A stretch of 64,000 nucleotides of DNA from assembly GCA_002007465.1 (NCBI GenBank), contig LNAC01000103.1:1262565-1326564 (forward strand), given 5' to 3'. The DNA is from Ailurus styani (lineage: Eukaryota > Chordata > Mammalia > Carnivora > Ailuridae). Under the pieces are notes generated by a model. It saw only the letters and a list, made by a program, of their open reading frames with translations. It was not told the origin of the DNA and made no database searches. The position numbers and the translations under genes were made by a program. Positions 62,439 through 64,000 of the stretch are shown here, in pieces (positions within the stretch are counted from its first letter, which is position 1; the number at the start of each line of letters is the position of its first letter).

Positions 62439-64000
62439 CTGTGATGTTTACCCTTAATTAGAAGGGGTGTATTCTTAGAAATTTCCTCCTAACTTTATCT
62501 TGTGAGCTATTTTTTTACTGATTATATTAAACTCTACATCTTAACTTCAGATTTATCGTTTGATTCCCTGTTTAGCACCCAAAAATCAGAAACAAAAAAT
62601 TCTTTAAAAAGGGTTTGTAAATTATCAACTATAGTTTGATTAAAAGCACAAGAAAGTGCTGCATGAGAAGAGATCATGTTTATTACCTAATTGCAGGAAG
62701 GAGCAGGAGAATACGAGTAAGCAAAACAAGTTTGCATCAGTTTACTGTGACAGATTCAAGGACCTGATTAAAAAGCAACTAATTTCAATTTAAAACCAAA
62801 TTCGACACACATCAGGCAGAAGAGAGTCAACATTTTAGAGGTAGGAAAGGAAAACATATCAGTGACAATTTAGAGACAATTTTTCAAGTAATGCCACTGC
62901 AGGCAAAGGTATGCCTTCCTTAGTACTTCCTTATCCACGTATGTTTATTAAGGAGGATGCTAAAAAAATTAAGATAAATATATTGCTGATAAAGATGGAT
63001 GTATTACAGGAAGACAATTTGTGGACAAAACAAAATAAAAATTGAAAATGGAATCTCTCCTTCATGAATTTCCTCCTAAAATAAAATTCTACATTATTAA
63101 AGAAGTAGCACATATTTTAGAGGGTTCCTAGTAGTAGTATTTGTTTTAAGTGCAATGCAGTATGTATATTCTGGAAGATGTTTAACAGAAAGAAAATTTT
63201 TATAAACTTGTAACTATAATTCATCTTTATGGAGAATTAGAACTTAAATAAGTGTTCAAATATTTGTCTGTATTTAATGTTTTCCACTTGTTTTTAATTG
63301 CTTTGCTTTTTATAATATAGGCTGGAAAGCTGATATATTTGATTATTGAAATAAATTTCCAAAATGTTAAATAATCAATAAGTACTACTAATAATTATTA
63401 GTGAACAGCATTTCCTATTAGCAGAATTATAGATACTATTTATTTCTTAATACTTACAAATTAGAATTCTTGTGATAATTTATCCTAAAAATCTCATACA
63501 CTCTTACCAAAGAAATACCTGTAATTGTTCAAAGCTTGTTTTACTTAAAACTTTGATGAGGAGACACAAGATCATTCCCAATAGTACTGTTTAAATGAAA
63601 GTTACATAGTAAAGTTTTGAGGAGTGATTAACTTTATAGCAACATAAAGTGGAGGTACACATAATTTTAAGGGAATATTAGAATGCATCCCTCATTTAAC
63701 TCCATCACTCTGATATGCATCATGGGGATATACTGGGGAATTAGAAGAAGATTAAACTCTCTTTTCACAAAGACATTACAAGCTGGTAAAGAGGTAGAGT
63801 ACACACATGAGGTAGTTAAGTAAAAATATAATGTACACATACGAAAGCTATTTTATGAAGATGATCCTAAGTGCACTTGAAAAACCTTGAAGAAAGACAC
63901 AATGAAGTGTCTGAGTCTTGAGATAAGATAACCTATATTTGGGAAAACTGATATAAAGAGAGGAGGCAGTTTGTTCTAGAACAAAGTGAAAAAAAAAATC
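62439..64000. other. Unique AT-rich sequence to window end
   Basis: No gene or repeat recognised. Confidence 0.45.

Overview
The window looks like nuclear, non-coding DNA from a carnivoran, most probably a mustelid (ferret, mink, badger or otter type). It is AT-rich and contains no open reading frame I could tie to an intact protein gene. It carries 23 copies of the tRNA-derived carnivore SINE (SINEC / Can-SINE). Most are of the young type, with a head reading GGCGCCTGGGTGGCTCAG, a CT-rich 3' part and an AATAAA-type A tail, and most have perfect or near-perfect target-site duplications. The family-level assignment is inference from SINE type; the sequence does not name a species. The window is an intergenic gene desert or the inside of a very long intron.

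Layout. 0-6 kb: unique AT-rich DNA, three single-N joins flanked by direct duplications (1209, 2639, 4193), a MIR and a MER5-type DNA transposon. 6.0-10.6 kb: a Tigger-type DNA transposon split by a SINE, an old LINE-1 ORF2 fragment, and a cluster of three SINEs. 11-15.5 kb: a genuine 133-bp tandem duplication, a MIR, a possible LTR split by a SINE, a CCTTG-rich microsatellite and a second possible LTR. 17.6-22.5 kb: L2 remnants, one split by an MLT1 LTR, a MER20-like element and an old LINE-1 3' part. 28.5-33.9 kb: a MIR split by a young truncated LINE-1, SINEs, and an old LINE-1 with 5' and 3' parts close together. 34-47 kb: mostly unique sequence, with L1, L2 and hAT-type remnants and a young truncated LINE-1 split by a SINE. 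49.1-50.1 kb: serial SINE insertion into one target site. 54.0-55.3 kb: a broken, intronless copy of an APOBEC3 Z3-domain (APOBEC3H-like) gene. 56.8-60.1 kb: two SINEs, a CA repeat and a HAL1 element.

No genes act together here. The parts worth attention are the APOBEC3H-like retropseudogene, the signs that single-N gaps join two haplotypes (two of them probably at heterozygous SINE insertions), and the repeated use of one integration site near 49.1-49.6 kb. I found no sign of a novel functional system. Repeat family names come from memory of consensus sequences and were not checked with a repeat masker.
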